A DNA stretch of 64,000 nt from Pseudomonas mandelii (GCF_900106065.1 NZ_LT629796.1:5363501-5427500), one strand, 5' to 3'. Numbered from the stretch's first letter, positions 1 to 8,200 are shown. The notes: generated by a model from the letters alone, not told the origin. Program-made: numbers and translations.

Positions 1-435
1 GTTGTCATTCATGCGCCGATGGGTGCCTGACTTTTGTGTGCGAATGATGTCCGGCGGCAAGTACACATTGCCATTGAGAATCTGCTGGATGGCCTCGGTC
101 ATCTGCACCCGGGGCGAGGATTTGGTGATGAAACCCACTGCGCCATAGGTGATGGCTTGCAGCACGATCTGCTTGTCCTGCTCGGCTGAAACAATCACCA
201 CCGGAATGGTCGGCGCCTCGTTGCGCAGGTTGATCAGGCCATTGAGGCCGTGCATGCCCGGCATGTTCAGGTCGAGCAGGATCAGGTCCAGGTCGTCGTG
301 CTCCTGAGTCAGCAGCAGGGCACTGTCGAGATCGGCGGTTTCCATCACCTCGCTGCCCGGAAAACCATCGCTGATGACGTTATGAATGGCTTCGCGAAAC
401 AGCGGGTGATCGTCGGCAATCAGAATTTTGTACAT
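1..435 (-). CDS. agmR: LuxR/NarL-family response regulator, AgmR/ErbR-like (partial, C-terminus off window)
   Basis: Only the first 145 codons lie in the window; the gene runs off the left edge. The visible part is a receiver domain: it opens [13 protein letters not shown] (acidic pocket DD), has the phosphoacceptor context [10 protein letters not shown] near residue 58 and the conserved lysine in GFITKSSPR. The DNA-binding HTH would follow outside the window. Family knowledge: the regulator at this position in Pseudomonas ped/exa loci (AgmR, ErbR, PedR1) activates PQQ-dependent ethanol oxidation genes. The start is the ATG at 433-435. It is the last minus-strand gene of the left group, 57 bp beyond the rhodanese-like gene. 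The role is inferred from context and the N-terminal half only. Confidence 0.85.
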   Translation of the reverse strand, partial: MYKILIADDHPLFREAIHNVISDGFPGSEVMETADLDSALLLTQEHDDLDLILLDLNMPGMHGLNGLINLRNEAPTIPVVIVSAEQDKQIVLQAITYGAVGFITKSSPRVQMTEAIQQILNGNVYLPPDIIRTQKSGTHRRMNDN

Positions 436-491
436 AGCCTTTCACCTCATTATTTTCATTATGGTGTGGCAACAACACGCACGCGTAAAGG

Positions 492-1049
492 TCAGGGGAA
501 GGGCTCGGGCCGGGCCGGTTCAACGGGCAGGTTGGCGGCTTGCCAGGCGTCCAGGCCGTCGCGGTACCAATACAGTGTCTTATAGCCCATGGCCGCGGCG
601 CGTTTTACCGCATTCCAGCTCAGCCAGCAGTCGGAGCGGCAGTAGAAGACCAGCGGTTGCGCCAAGTCTCCTGCGGTCAATGCGTTCAGGTTACGCGCAA
701 AATAGCCCTGCCAGTCAGCTGTGAGGTCGCCGTCGCCGGTATTGGCCAGCCAATGGCTGCCGGGCAGGTTCTCGTGGGGCTGGTCTTCGATGAATCGTCC
801 TTGCAGCCATTGGCGGCGATAAACGTCGATCAACACCGGACGCGGTGTCTGGGTGAGCAGGGTTTGCAGGGCGGCGGTGTCGACGATGGCCGCGCCTTGA
901 AGCTGATTCGGGGTCGGGCTGCGATAGAGGTTGATGCGATAGCCGTCGGCGGAGAACAGCGGTGTATCGGCGTGCGCGGCGCCCAGCAGCAGGCTCAGCG
1001 ACAGCGCAGCAAGGGAAGGGCGCAACAGACGACGTTGGGCACGTGGCAT
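492..1049 (-). CDS. PQQ-dependent catabolism-associated CxxxCW rhodanese-like protein
   Basis: The 185-residue exported protein has an N-terminal signal peptide (basic start, hydrophobic residues 12-25, AHA-like cleavage site). Its C-terminal half is rhodanese-like and carries FYCRSDCW: Cys137, Cys141 and Trp142, the CxxxCW signature of a family found only beside quinoprotein alcohol dehydrogenases. The function is unknown; a periplasmic redox or sulfur-relay role is guessed from the two cysteines. The ATG at 1049 has an AAGGA sequence about 10 bases upstream. A copy of the 15-bp motif shared by ped promoters lies 82 bases upstream (1131-1145), so the gene is probably its own transcription unit. 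Confidence 0.85.
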   Translation of the reverse strand: MPRAQRRLLRPSLAALSLSLLLGAAHADTPLFSADGYRINLYRSPTPNQLQGAAIVDTAALQTLLTQTPRPVLIDVYRRQWLQGRFIEDQPHENLPGSHWLANTGDGDLTADWQGYFARNLNALTAGDLAQPLVFYCRSDCWLSWNAVKRAAAMGYKTLYWYRDGLDAWQAANLPVEPARPEPFP

Positions 1050-1130
1050 GGGGGTTCAATCCTTATAGTTATGAACCCATTACATGCCAGTCTCGGGGCG
1101 TTGGGAATGCGACGATAGACAGGAAAACCA

Positions 1131-1145
1131 GTACTAAAGTAGTAA
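1131..1145 (-). promoter_or_regulatory. Putative ped-locus regulator box 1 (GTACTAAAGTAGTAA)
   Basis: The plus-strand sequence GTACTAAAGTAGTAA is the most degenerate of four copies of a shared 15-bp motif (others at 5129, 10282 and 13608). It lies 82 bases upstream of the rhodanese-like gene, almost the same distance as box 2 from the binding-protein gene. It is inferred to bind one of the locus LuxR-type regulators. Confidence 0.5.
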
Positions 1146-1170
1146 TTTCCCTGGCCAGTGCACCACAAAT

Positions 1171-1269
1171 CCCCTGTGGGAGTGAGCCTGCTCGCGATGG
1201 CGGCTTAACATTCAATATCTCTATTGACTGACACTCCGCTATCGCGAGCAGGCTCGCTCCCACAGGGGG
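1171..1269. repeat. REPIN (two REP palindromes facing each other)
   Basis: Two inverted copies of the CCTGTGGGAGTGAGCCTGCTCGCGA-type palindrome flank a spacer of about 45 bases. This is the usual Pseudomonas REP doublet arrangement. Confidence 0.9.
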
Positions 1270-1304
1270 TTTTCATTTGTTCGCAATATCTGTAGGACGC
1301 AGAT

Positions 1305-1337
1305 CCCCTGTGGGAGCGAGTCTGCTCCCACAGGGGG
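1305..1337. repeat. Collapsed REP hairpin downstream of the ABC permease
   Basis: CCCCTGTGGGAGC and GCTCCCACAGGGG pair perfectly around a 6-base loop (GAGTCT). It resembles two fused REP halves. It lies 10 bases past the end of the permease gene and could act as a terminator or 3-prime mRNA stabiliser. Confidence 0.75.
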
Positions 1338-1347
1338 ATTGATGGTG

Positions 1348-2139
1348 TCAGCTGGTTTTGCGCAGCGCGGCGTGTTGCGGGTTGAAAGTGAGGACAGCGA
1401 GCAGGGCGAACAGCAGCGTCAGCCCCATGCACACCGCCAGCGCCAGCGGATTGAAACGCTCATACAGGGCAAACCGCACCAGTTCCACAGCGTGGGTAAA
1501 CGGGTTCAGCGCGCACAGCCAGTACAGCCACTCGCTGGATTCGCGCATCTTCCACAGCGGATACAACGCCGACGACAGGAAAAACAGCGGGAAGATCACG
1601 AAATTCATCACCCCGGCGAAGTTCTCCAGTTGCCGGATCGCATTGGACAGCAGCAGGCCCAGCGCACTGAGCATCAACGCCACCAGCAACAACGCCGGCA
1701 AGGCGATCAACAGCCCCATGGCCGGTGGCTGCACGCCGTACACCCAGGCAATCGCCAGAAAGGCATACACCTGCAACAGCGAAATCAGCGAAGTGGCCAA
1801 CAGTTTGCTGCACAGCAGGAAGGTCCGGGGCAGGGGGCTGGTCAGCAGCACGCGCATGCTGCCCATCTCCCGGTCGTAAACCATCGACAGCGAACCTTGC
1901 ATGCCGTTGAACAGCAGGATCATGCAGGCCAGCCCCGGGATGATGTAGACCTCATACGGAATGTAGGTGTCGTAGGGCTCAATGATCGCGATCCCGAGGG
2001 CCGCGCGAAAACCGGCGGCGAACACCAGCAGCCACAGCAATGGCCGCACCAGCGCGCTGAGAAACCGCGTGCGCTGCAACACAAAGCGCAGCCATTCACG
2101 CAGCACGATGCCGCTGAAGCATTGCCAATACGCATTCAT
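1348..2139 (-). CDS. pedC: ABC-2 type transporter permease of the PQQ-alcohol dehydrogenase locus
   Basis: The 263-residue integral membrane protein has about six hydrophobic segments in the typical ABC-2 (export-type) layout. A WLRFVLQRTRFLSALVRPLL amphipathic start precedes the first membrane span. It is translationally coupled to the ATPase gene by an ATGA overlap at 2136-2139. Family knowledge: a permease of this subfamily accompanies PQQ-dependent alcohol dehydrogenases in Pseudomonas (PedC of the phenylethanol locus). The substrate is unknown. ABC-2 permeases normally export, so an importer role with the neighbouring binding protein would be atypical. Confidence 0.85.
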   Translation of the reverse strand: MNAYWQCFSGIVLREWLRFVLQRTRFLSALVRPLLWLLVFAAGFRAALGIAIIEPYDTYIPYEVYIIPGLACMILLFNGMQGSLSMVYDREMGSMRVLLTSPLPRTFLLCSKLLATSLISLLQVYAFLAIAWVYGVQPPAMGLLIALPALLLVALMLSALGLLLSNAIRQLENFAGVMNFVIFPLFFLSSALYPLWKMRESSEWLYWLCALNPFTHAVELVRFALYERFNPLALAVCMGLTLLFALLAVLTFNPQHAALRKTS

Positions 2140-2867
2140 CTCGCGGCTCCTGATGTCGTGAGGCGAGTGAAGGCCGAACCGAGGTCGCCGCCATGCGCCT
2201 GGCTCAAGGCATCAGCCTGCCCGCTGGCCACCAGACGGCCCTGATGAAGAATCAGCAAGTCATCGCTCGGCTGCACTTCATCCAGCAAGTGGGTGGTCCA
2301 GAGCACGCTGATGTGCTGCTCGCGACACAGGTCGCGAATGTGTTGATTGAGCGCCAGCCGGCTGGCCGGATCGAGGCCGACACTGGCCTCGTCGAGCAGC
2401 AACAGCCGTGGCTCATGCAGCAAGGCGCGGGCGATTTCCACCCGGCGCCGGTGACCGCCATTGAGTTCACGCACCCGCTCGCGACGGCGTTCGGTCAGCG
2501 CCTGCCGCGCCAGTTCGGCGTTGACCCGCAGGCCGGTCTGGCGCCGGGACATGCCATGCAGCGCGGCGTGATAACGCAGGTTCTGCTCGACACTGAGGTC
2601 CAGGTCCAGCGTGCTTTGCTGGAACACCACGCCCAATTGCTTGAGCGCCGGACGCGCCGCGTTGCGCAAGGAGCAGCCGCCGACCCGGATGTCCCCACGC
2701 TGCAAATCATAGAGCCGGGTGAGCAGGGCAATCAGCGTCGATTTGCCCGCGCCGTTCGGCCCCAGCAACGCCGCGAAACGCCCGGGCGCCAGGCTGAAAT
2801 TCACCTGCCGCAACGCCTCCCGCGCGCCATAGGCGAAGCTCAGTTCGCTGACTTCCAGTGCGTTCAT
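2136..2867 (-). CDS. ABC transporter ATP-binding protein of the PQQ-alcohol dehydrogenase locus
   Basis: The 243-residue ATPase has Walker A GPNGAGKS at 37-44, the Q-loop VVFQQSTLD, a signature in the variant form LNGG (136-139) instead of LSGG, Walker B LLLLDEAS (155-162) and the H-loop TTHL. The start at 2867 (MNALEVSEL) is preferred over an upstream codon because it overlaps the stop of the beta-propeller gene as ATGA, which implies translational coupling. It pairs with the ABC-2 permease that follows. It belongs to the subfamily restricted to quinoprotein alcohol dehydrogenase loci; the cargo is not known. Confidence 0.88.
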   Translation of the reverse strand: MNALEVSELSFAYGAREALRQVNFSLAPGRFAALLGPNGAGKSTLIALLTRLYDLQRGDIRVGGCSLRNAARPALKQLGVVFQQSTLDLDLSVEQNLRYHAALHGMSRRQTGLRVNAELARQALTERRRERVRELNGGHRRRVEIARALLHEPRLLLLDEASVGLDPASRLALNQHIRDLCREQHISVLWTTHLLDEVQPSDDLLILHQGRLVASGQADALSQAHGGDLGSAFTRLTTSGAAR

Positions 2868-3823
2868 GGCGTCACCACCACGCCCCACGGATAGCGCCCG
2901 ACTTTCACCGATTTGGTCACTTTGAGGCTGTCGACATCAATCACCGATACATCGCCGCTGACGCCGTTGGTGGCCAGCAACTGTTTTTGATCGGGGGTGA
3001 ACGACATCTGCCAGACCCGACGACCGACCAACAGATAATCAAGAATCTCGAAGGTCTTGGCGTCAATCACCGCCACATGATTGGCCGGGCCTAGGGCGAC
3101 GAAACCGTACTTGCCGTCGGCGCTGAGCTTGATGCCCACCGGCTGGACCTTGTCCGGGTGCACGCCCTTGATCTGGAAAGTCAGGGTCTTGAGGACCTTG
3201 CGGGTGGCGACGTCGAGAATGGTCACCGTGCCGCCGATTTCCGCCGAGGCCCAGAGTTGCGAGCCTTCAGGTGAAAACTCGACGAAACGCGGCCGCTGAT
3301 CGACCAGGGTGCTGTCGGCCAGGGTCTGGGTGCTGGTGTCGATCCAGTGCAGCATGTTGGTGGTTTCGCTGGTGTTCACCGCCCACTTGCCGTCGGGGCT
3401 GACGGCCATGCCTTCGGGTTCGACGCCAACGCTGATCTGGCTTAGCACCTTTGAGGTTTCGGTATCGATTACCGTCACCAGTGCATCGTCTTCGTTCGAA
3501 ACGTAGAGCCAGCGATTGTTGGGATGCAGGGCGAACTGCTCGGGGTCTTTGCCCGACGGCAACTCCTTGATGATCTTGCGGGTAGCGACGTCCATCACCT
3601 GGACCCGGTCCGAGTCGCTGGCGCAGATGTACAGCAGCTTGTTGTCGTGGGACAGCAGCAAACCGCGCGGCCGTTGGCCGACGGGCAGGGTGTCGGTGAC
3701 TTGCAACGTCTGCAGGTCGATCAGGCTCAGGGTGTTGTCCTTTTCGTTGGAGACCCAGGCGGTGCTGGCAGCGGCGTGCCCGGCGGCGAGCAGCAGGGCG
3801 CAAGAGAGCAGGGTGCGACGCAT
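2864..3823 (-). CDS. PQQ-associated YVTN-type beta-propeller protein
   Basis: The protein of about 319 residues is exported (MRRTLLSCALLLAAGHAAAS signal). The mature part is a seven-bladed beta-propeller of YVTN type with recurring blades such as LYVSNEDDALVTVIDTET and GDVSVIDVDSLKV. The ATG at 3821-3823 follows an AAGGAATCC ribosome site; an earlier in-frame ATG at 3904 lies inside the preceding gene and was rejected. It sits between the binding protein (40 bp upstream) and the ATPase (4-bp overlap). Members of this family are confined to PQQ-dependent catabolic loci. It may be a periplasmic scaffold or chaperone for the dehydrogenase system, but that is conjecture. Confidence 0.85.
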   Translation of the reverse strand: MRRTLLSCALLLAAGHAAASTAWVSNEKDNTLSLIDLQTLQVTDTLPVGQRPRGLLLSHDNKLLYICASDSDRVQVMDVATRKIIKELPSGKDPEQFALHPNNRWLYVSNEDDALVTVIDTETSKVLSQISVGVEPEGMAVSPDGKWAVNTSETTNMLHWIDTSTQTLADSTLVDQRPRFVEFSPEGSQLWASAEIGGTVTILDVATRKVLKTLTFQIKGVHPDKVQPVGIKLSADGKYGFVALGPANHVAVIDAKTFEILDYLLVGRRVWQMSFTPDQKQLLATNGVSGDVSVIDVDSLKVTKSVKVGRYPWGVVVTP

Positions 3824-3863
3824 GGCGGATTCCTTTTTGTTGTCGTTCTTGTGGAACGCTGGC

Positions 3864-5048
3864 TCAGGGAAAGCGGCAGCTGACCTCGGGCTTGTCGTAG
3901 CCAAGGCTGTCCATTTCGTTGAAAGGGTGCAGGAAGCCGTCTTGCGGCGACGTGCTGACCAGCGCTCGGGGCTGGACGATGGGAATCGGTTGGCGCAACT
4001 GACCGTTCCACGGGCGATAACTGAGCTTGCGCCCCTTGAAACCGTCCAGCGGCAATTGATCGCTGATTTCCAGGGTGCGGATCGCCACGGGATCGACCTG
4101 CCGCAGTTTGCTCACCGCACTGGCGATGCTGCGCACGGCGATCCAGGCGGCGAAGTCGCGGTCATTCATCCAGCGCCCGGCCAGGGCTTCGAAGCGTTTC
4201 TGCAATTGGGCGGCGCCGTAGGTTTCCACGGTTTTGTGCCAGCCCACGGGGGTCAGGCCCTGCGTGCCGGCGACCGGCCGTGGGTACCAAGTCTGGTAGG
4301 GCACGTATTCACCGAAATCGCCACGTTCGTCCGCCACCAGCACCACATCGTATTCGGCGGTCTGGGTGAACAGCGGCATGTCGGCCTGGGCGCTGCGACG
4401 CTGATCGTTGTCGAAGCTCCAGGCTTTTTCCGCCACCAGTGTCAGGCCGAATCGTTTGGCGGCGCGGCGCAGGGCGGCTGCGTAGGCCTGATCGTCCGGG
4501 GTCGGGCCGACGATCAGCAGCGCCCGTTGCCATTTGCGTAGCACCAGAAACTGCGCCAGGGCATCGGCGAGCATCGCCCGGCTCGGCAGGCTGTGCAGCA
4601 CGCTTGGCAGGCAGTCGGTGGTGCGCAGGCTGTCATCCGGGCTGCCGGCGTTGAACAGCAAGCTGTCGGGCAGCACGGCGCTGAGCCGGCGCAGGCTCTC
4701 CACCGGCGCATTCACCACAAACAGGCGCAGACCCTGTGCATGTTGGGCCTTGGCCGCTTCAATCAGCGCGTCCGGGCTGTCGGCATTGGCCGTGACGAGG
4801 CTGTAACTCTGGTTGAGAAAACGCCCGGTGCTGTTGCTGTCGGTGATCGCCAGTTCGGCACCGCGAAGCCCGGCATCGACTGGTTCGGGAATCACGTTGG
4901 ACAGCAGCGGACCGGGGTCAGGCCGGTAGCCCAGGTAGCCGATCCGCACCTGCAACGGCGCATCCGCCGCCTGGCTCTGCGTCGCCAGCCCGGCGGCGCA
5001 GGCAATCGCCAGCAGGTAGATCAGGGCGTAAGGGGCAAGCTGGCGCAT
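3864..5048 (-). CDS. Periplasmic binding protein of the PQQ-alcohol dehydrogenase ABC system
   Basis: The 394-residue protein has a signal peptide ending near QSQAADA and a type-I periplasmic-binding (LivK-like) fold pattern, for example VRIGYLGYRPDP followed by GAELAITDSN and LFVVNAPVESLRRL. It matches the family of substrate-binding proteins found only with PQQ alcohol dehydrogenases. It leads an operon with the beta-propeller, ATPase and ABC-2 permease. A copy of the 15-bp ped motif lies 81 bases upstream (5129-5143), so the operon is probably co-regulated with the dehydrogenases. The ligand is unknown; an alcohol, aldehyde, PQQ or a metal chelate are all open. Confidence 0.85.
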   Translation of the reverse strand: MRQLAPYALIYLLAIACAAGLATQSQAADAPLQVRIGYLGYRPDPGPLLSNVIPEPVDAGLRGAELAITDSNSTGRFLNQSYSLVTANADSPDALIEAAKAQHAQGLRLFVVNAPVESLRRLSAVLPDSLLFNAGSPDDSLRTTDCLPSVLHSLPSRAMLADALAQFLVLRKWQRALLIVGPTPDDQAYAAALRRAAKRFGLTLVAEKAWSFDNDQRRSAQADMPLFTQTAEYDVVLVADERGDFGEYVPYQTWYPRPVAGTQGLTPVGWHKTVETYGAAQLQKRFEALAGRWMNDRDFAAWIAVRSIASAVSKLRQVDPVAIRTLEISDQLPLDGFKGRKLSYRPWNGQLRQPIPIVQPRALVSTSPQDGFLHPFNEMDSLGYDKPEVSCRFP

Positions 5049-5128
5049 AAAGGCACTCCATTACAGGTAGCGCCAGCATAGGAAGCCTGTGAGGCAGATT
5101 GAAATATGCAGAAAGTACCAGTCAGGCA

Positions 5129-5143
5129 GTACCAAGGTAGTAG
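5129..5143 (-). promoter_or_regulatory. Putative ped-locus regulator box 2 (GTACCAAGGTAGTAG)
   Basis: GTACCAAGGTAGTAG on the plus strand matches the boxes before pedE and pedH in most positions. A partial AGTACCAG repeat lies 13 bases to its left. It sits 81 bases upstream of the binding-protein start and about 65 bases upstream of the small ORF at 5208, so it may serve both directions. Confidence 0.6.
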
Positions 5144-5207
5144 CTCGCCCGGAGCGGCGCGGTTTTAGCATGGGTCATCACGGCCATCACACTGGAGGAG
5201 ATTGACC

Positions 5208-5330
5208 ATGCGTATTCTCAAAGCGCTGCTCCTGCCGTTGTTGTTGATCCTGACCCTGATCGGCGTCGACAAGCTCCACAGCCCCCGCCCGGTGTCATTG
5301 CTGGTCTTGCCCGCGACACCGGGGCGCTAA
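5208..5330 (+). CDS. 40-residue single-span membrane peptide before the sensor kinase
   Basis: This short ORF encodes 40 residues beginning MRILKALLLPLLLILTLIGV. It has a basic start, about 17 hydrophobic residues, then a short polar, proline-rich tail ending in TPGR. A strong GGAGGAG ribosome site lies 8 bases before the ATG. The stop is 2 bases before the GTG start of the sensor kinase, so the two are probably translated together. I do not recognise the family. It could be a small regulator or partner of the kinase, or a leader peptide that sets kinase translation. Support is the ribosome site, membrane-like composition and tight spacing. Confidence 0.6.
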   Translation: MRILKALLLPLLLILTLIGVDKLHSPRPVSLLVLPATPGR

Positions 5331-5332
5331 CC

Positions 5333-6595
5333 GTGTCGGCCCTGTGGCGGATCAACCTTTGGGTCTGCGGGTTTTTCGTCCTGGTCACCCTGGCGTGCAT
5401 GGGGTTGCTGGTGCACCAGGCGCTGGCGGACGTGGAGCGCGAGCTGCAATCCGCCGAGGCGGTGGTCGAGTACCTGAGCGAAACCGCCGAGCGTGATCCC
5501 GCCAGCCTCCAGCCCCGACTGACGGGCAGCCTGCGGCATGTGCGGGTGCGCTGGCTGGAGCCCGGCGAAGCGGCACGGCTGCCGGTTCAGGCTGGACTCG
5601 ACGCCTGGCTCGGGCGGCTGTTGTTCGCCGAAGCCCGGCACAGTGCGCGAGTCCTGGATTTGCACGATGGCCGGCGCGTGCAGATCGCGGTCGATCCACG
5701 GGATGAGATCGACGAAGTCTGGGATTCGCTGCAGCAATTGCTGGGCCTGTGCGGCCTCGCCTTGATCTTGAGTCTGCTTACCATCCGCTGGGCCGTGCGC
5801 CGTGGCATGGGCTTGCTCGATGAATTGTTGCGCGCGTTGCAGCAGGTCTCGGGCGGCCAGCTCAAGGTGCGATTGCGCGCAGAAGGTATGCCGGAGGCAC
5901 GGCAGCTGGCAGCGCATTTCAATCGCATGACCACTGCGTTGGAGCAGTCGCGCGCCGATAACGCCCATCTGACACAGACGTTATTGGCGGTGCAGGAACA
6001 GGAGCGCACTCATCTGGCGCAGACCCTGCACGATGATCTCGGCCAGTACCTGGCGGGGATTCGCGCCCAGGCCTGTCTGTTGCGGCTGGTGACGGATCAA
6101 CCCGTGGTGATGGAACGCACGGTGCGTGAGCTGGAACACAACTGCGAACACCTGCAACAGGGATTTCGGGCGCTGGTGCATGACCTCTATCCGGTGGTAC
6201 TGCAACACCTGCCGTTGGCAGAAGCCTTTGGCTTGCTGGTGGAGCAATGGCAGGGGCGGCACGGCATTGACTGCCAGCTGCGGATCGGCGCGCAGTTGCC
6301 GCCCTTGTCCGCGCCGGACAAAACCCAGCTCTATCGCCTGTTGCAGGAAGCGCTGACCAACGTCGCCCGGCATGCGCAGGCCACCCGGGTGCGGGTTCGC
6401 CTGCAACATCGAGGCGCGTATCTGCACCTGTTGATTCGCGATAACGGGCGCGGCGCCACACAACCGCAGCGGCCCGGCGTCGGTTTGTATTCGATGTACG
6501 AACGCGCCCGCAGCGTCGGCGGCGAATTGCGGGTCATCAGCCACCCCGGCGCCGGATGGGCGCTGGCCTTGAGCATGCCTTTGGAGGTGTCATGA
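5333..6595 (+). CDS. pedS2: Sensor histidine kinase, PedS2-like
   Basis: The 420-residue kinase has two membrane spans (about 8-28 and 133-152) enclosing a periplasmic domain of about 100 residues, a HAMP region (about 153-205), a HisKA_3-type dimerisation domain with the H-box LHDDLGQYLAG (His233), and a NarX/UhpB-type ATPase domain with LQEALTNVARHA (N-box) and RDNGRG. The start is GTG. It is coupled to the following regulator by an ATGA overlap. Family knowledge: the PP_2671-type kinase PedS2 at this position in P. putida senses lanthanides and governs the switch between PedE and PedH. Assignment here rests on domain type plus gene order. Confidence 0.85.
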   Translation: MSALWRINLWVCGFFVLVTLACMGLLVHQALADVERELQSAEAVVEYLSETAERDPASLQPRLTGSLRHVRVRWLEPGEAARLPVQAGLDAWLGRLLFAEARHSARVLDLHDGRRVQIAVDPRDEIDEVWDSLQQLLGLCGLALILSLLTIRWAVRRGMGLLDELLRALQQVSGGQLKVRLRAEGMPEARQLAAHFNRMTTALEQSRADNAHLTQTLLAVQEQERTHLAQTLHDDLGQYLAGIRAQACLLRLVTDQPVVMERTVRELEHNCEHLQQGFRALVHDLYPVVLQHLPLAEAFGLLVEQWQGRHGIDCQLRIGAQLPPLSAPDKTQLYRLLQEALTNVARHAQATRVRVRLQHRGAYLHLLIRDNGRGATQPQRPGVGLYSMYERARSVGGELRVISHPGAGWALALSMPLEVS

Positions 6596-7230
6596 ATATT
6601 CTGCTGGTCGATGACCATGCGGTGGTCCGTCAGGGCTACGCGAGTTTGTTGCGGGCGTTGTTGCCGGCAATGGACGTGCGTGAAGCTGCCACCGGCGAAG
6701 ACGCGCTGATCCGGGTTCAGGAAGCCGTGCCGAACCTGGTGATCATGGATTTCGGTTTGCCGGGGATCAGCGGGCTGGAAACCACCCGACGTTTGCGTCA
6801 ACGGCTGCCGCAACTGCGGGTGCTGTTTTTCAGCATGCACGATGAACTGCCCTTGGTGCGCCAGGCGCTGGAGGCGGGTGCCTCGGGTTACTTGACCAAG
6901 AGCTCGGCGCCGCAAGTGCTGATCGAGGCGGTGCAGCGGATCCTCGCCGGCCATGCCTACATCGAACAGCCCCTGGCCACCCAACTGGCGTGCCACCCGC
7001 AACAGGACGCCAGCGACCCGCGATTGCAGAGCATGACCCAGCGCGAGCTGGAGATTTTCGTGATGCTCGCCAAAGGCACGCCAGCGCGGTTGATTGCCGA
7101 ACAGTTGAGCATCAGCAGCAAAACCGTCTCCAACCACCTGACCTTGCTCAAGAGCAAATTGCAGGTCACGTCCCATGCCGAACTGGTGCATTTGGGGATT
7201 GATATGGGGGTGGTGCGCAAGGCGGGCTGA
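6592..7230 (+). CDS. pedR2: LuxR/NarL-family response regulator, PedR2-like
   Basis: The 212-residue regulator has a receiver domain with the acidic pocket in ILLVDDHAVVR, phosphoacceptor Asp53 (IMDFGLPG) and Lys103, and a C-terminal LuxR-type HTH around 147-190 (MTQRELEIFVML, then AEQLSISSKTVSNHL). The start at 6592 overlaps the kinase stop as ATGA; an in-frame ATG at 6556 inside the kinase was rejected. In P. putida the homologue represses pedH and activates pedE when lanthanides are absent. The shared 15-bp boxes in this locus are candidate targets for this protein or for the AgmR-like regulator at the left edge. Confidence 0.88.
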   Translation: MNILLVDDHAVVRQGYASLLRALLPAMDVREAATGEDALIRVQEAVPNLVIMDFGLPGISGLETTRRLRQRLPQLRVLFFSMHDELPLVRQALEAGASGYLTKSSAPQVLIEAVQRILAGHAYIEQPLATQLACHPQQDASDPRLQSMTQRELEIFVMLAKGTPARLIAEQLSISSKTVSNHLTLLKSKLQVTSHAELVHLGIDMGVVRKAG

Positions 7231-7257
7231 CTCGACAGTGCCGGCAACCCATATCCA

Positions 7258-7350
7258 CTGTGGGAGCGAGCCTGCTCGCGAATACGTCGGCACATTCAAC
7301 CTCTCAGTTGACTGTTACACCGCTATCGCGAGCAGGCTCACTCCCACAAT
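7258..7350. repeat. REPIN between pedR2 and the pentapeptide gene
   Basis: Two inverted TGTGGGAGCGAGCCTGCTCGCGA-type REP sequences are separated by about 45 bases in a convergent intergenic space. The second copy reads CTCACTCC, with one substitution. Confidence 0.88.
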
Positions 7351-7369
7351 GGTTTTGTGTGCATACAGT

Positions 7370-8017
7370 TCATTTGTTCCAGGTCGTCGGGCAACCGCTG
7401 CAGCCTTCCATGTTCGCATCCTGAAAATTCGCATAATGCTGCCGCGACCCGCTGAGGTTGGCCTGTTCCAGATTGCTTTCACTTAATTTGGCTTCTTGCA
7501 GGTTGGCGTCACTGAGGTTGGCACCTTTGAGGTCAGCCTTGCTCAACCAGGTCATTTCCAGGTCCGCGGCACGCAGATTGGTGTTGTGCATTCTCGCGCC
7601 GGAGAGGCGGGCGAATTGCAGGTAGGCGCCGCTGAGGTTGGCGTCCTGGAATTGCGCGCCTTGGGCAAACATCCCCCAGCCCTGAATCGCCATCAACGTT
7701 GAACCGGTGAAATCCGCCAGCCGCAGGTTGCTTTGTTGCAGGCTGGCGCGGGTCAGGTTGGCGCCTTGCAGTTGCGCTTTTTCCAGGTTGGCGAGGTCGA
7801 GTCGGGCGTGCCGCAGGTCGGCATCGCGCAGGTCGGCGCCGCTGAGGTTCATGTTGCGCAGGTCCTGATTGCTCAGGTTTGCGCCTTTGAGATTGGCGCC
7901 GGGGCATTGGCTGTGATCGGCGATGGTGCAGCCGTTGATGATGAGTGGGGAGTCGTCGCCGTTGTCGGCGAAAACCGGAAGGGCGGCAAGCCATAGCAGT
8001 AGAGGCAGGTACTTCAT
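7370..8017 (-). CDS. Secreted pentapeptide-repeat protein
   Basis: The 215-residue protein has a signal peptide (MKYLPLLLWLAALPVFADNG) and then a run of A(D/N)LxX pentapeptides covering roughly residues 45-200 (for example ANLKG ANLSN QDLRN, ADLRD ADLRH). This predicts a right-handed quadrilateral beta-helix. The C-terminus has a CSGC pair. The ATG at 8017 is preferred to one at 8185 because the signal peptide begins there. It sits between pedR2 and the PedE gene, the same place as a pentapeptide gene in the P. putida locus, so it is a stable member of the locus. Its role is unknown. Confidence 0.82.
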   Translation of the reverse strand: MKYLPLLLWLAALPVFADNGDDSPLIINGCTIADHSQCPGANLKGANLSNQDLRNMNLSGADLRDADLRHARLDLANLEKAQLQGANLTRASLQQSNLRLADFTGSTLMAIQGWGMFAQGAQFQDANLSGAYLQFARLSGARMHNTNLRAADLEMTWLSKADLKGANLSDANLQEAKLSESNLEQANLSGSRQHYANFQDANMEGCSGCPTTWNK

Positions 8018-8078
8018 GACAGGTCCTCGAAAGGTGGAGGGCAGCTGGATACACAAAAAACAACGGTTATGTGGGTTC

Positions 8079-8200
8079 CTGTGGCGAGGGAGCTTGCTCC
8101 CGCCCGGCTGCGCAGCAGTCGTAAATCCAGGCAACTCGGTGTTGCTGAAAAATGAGGGGGCCGCTTCGCAGCCCAGCGGGAGCAAGCGCCCTCGCCACAG
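8079..8200. repeat. Long inverted repeat, GGCGAGGGAGCTTGCTCC type
   Basis: CTGTGGCGAGGGAGCTTGCTCCCGC and its inverted partner GCGGGAGCAAGCGCCCTCGCCACAG flank about 70 bases. This is a different REP family from the GAGCCTGCTCGC type; another member lies at 56344-56480. Confidence 0.8.

Noticed and set aside
1339..2244. A 301-codon frame rich in Gln, His and Arg opposite the ABC permease
   Set aside because: Typical complement of membrane-protein codons, no ribosome site, no family.
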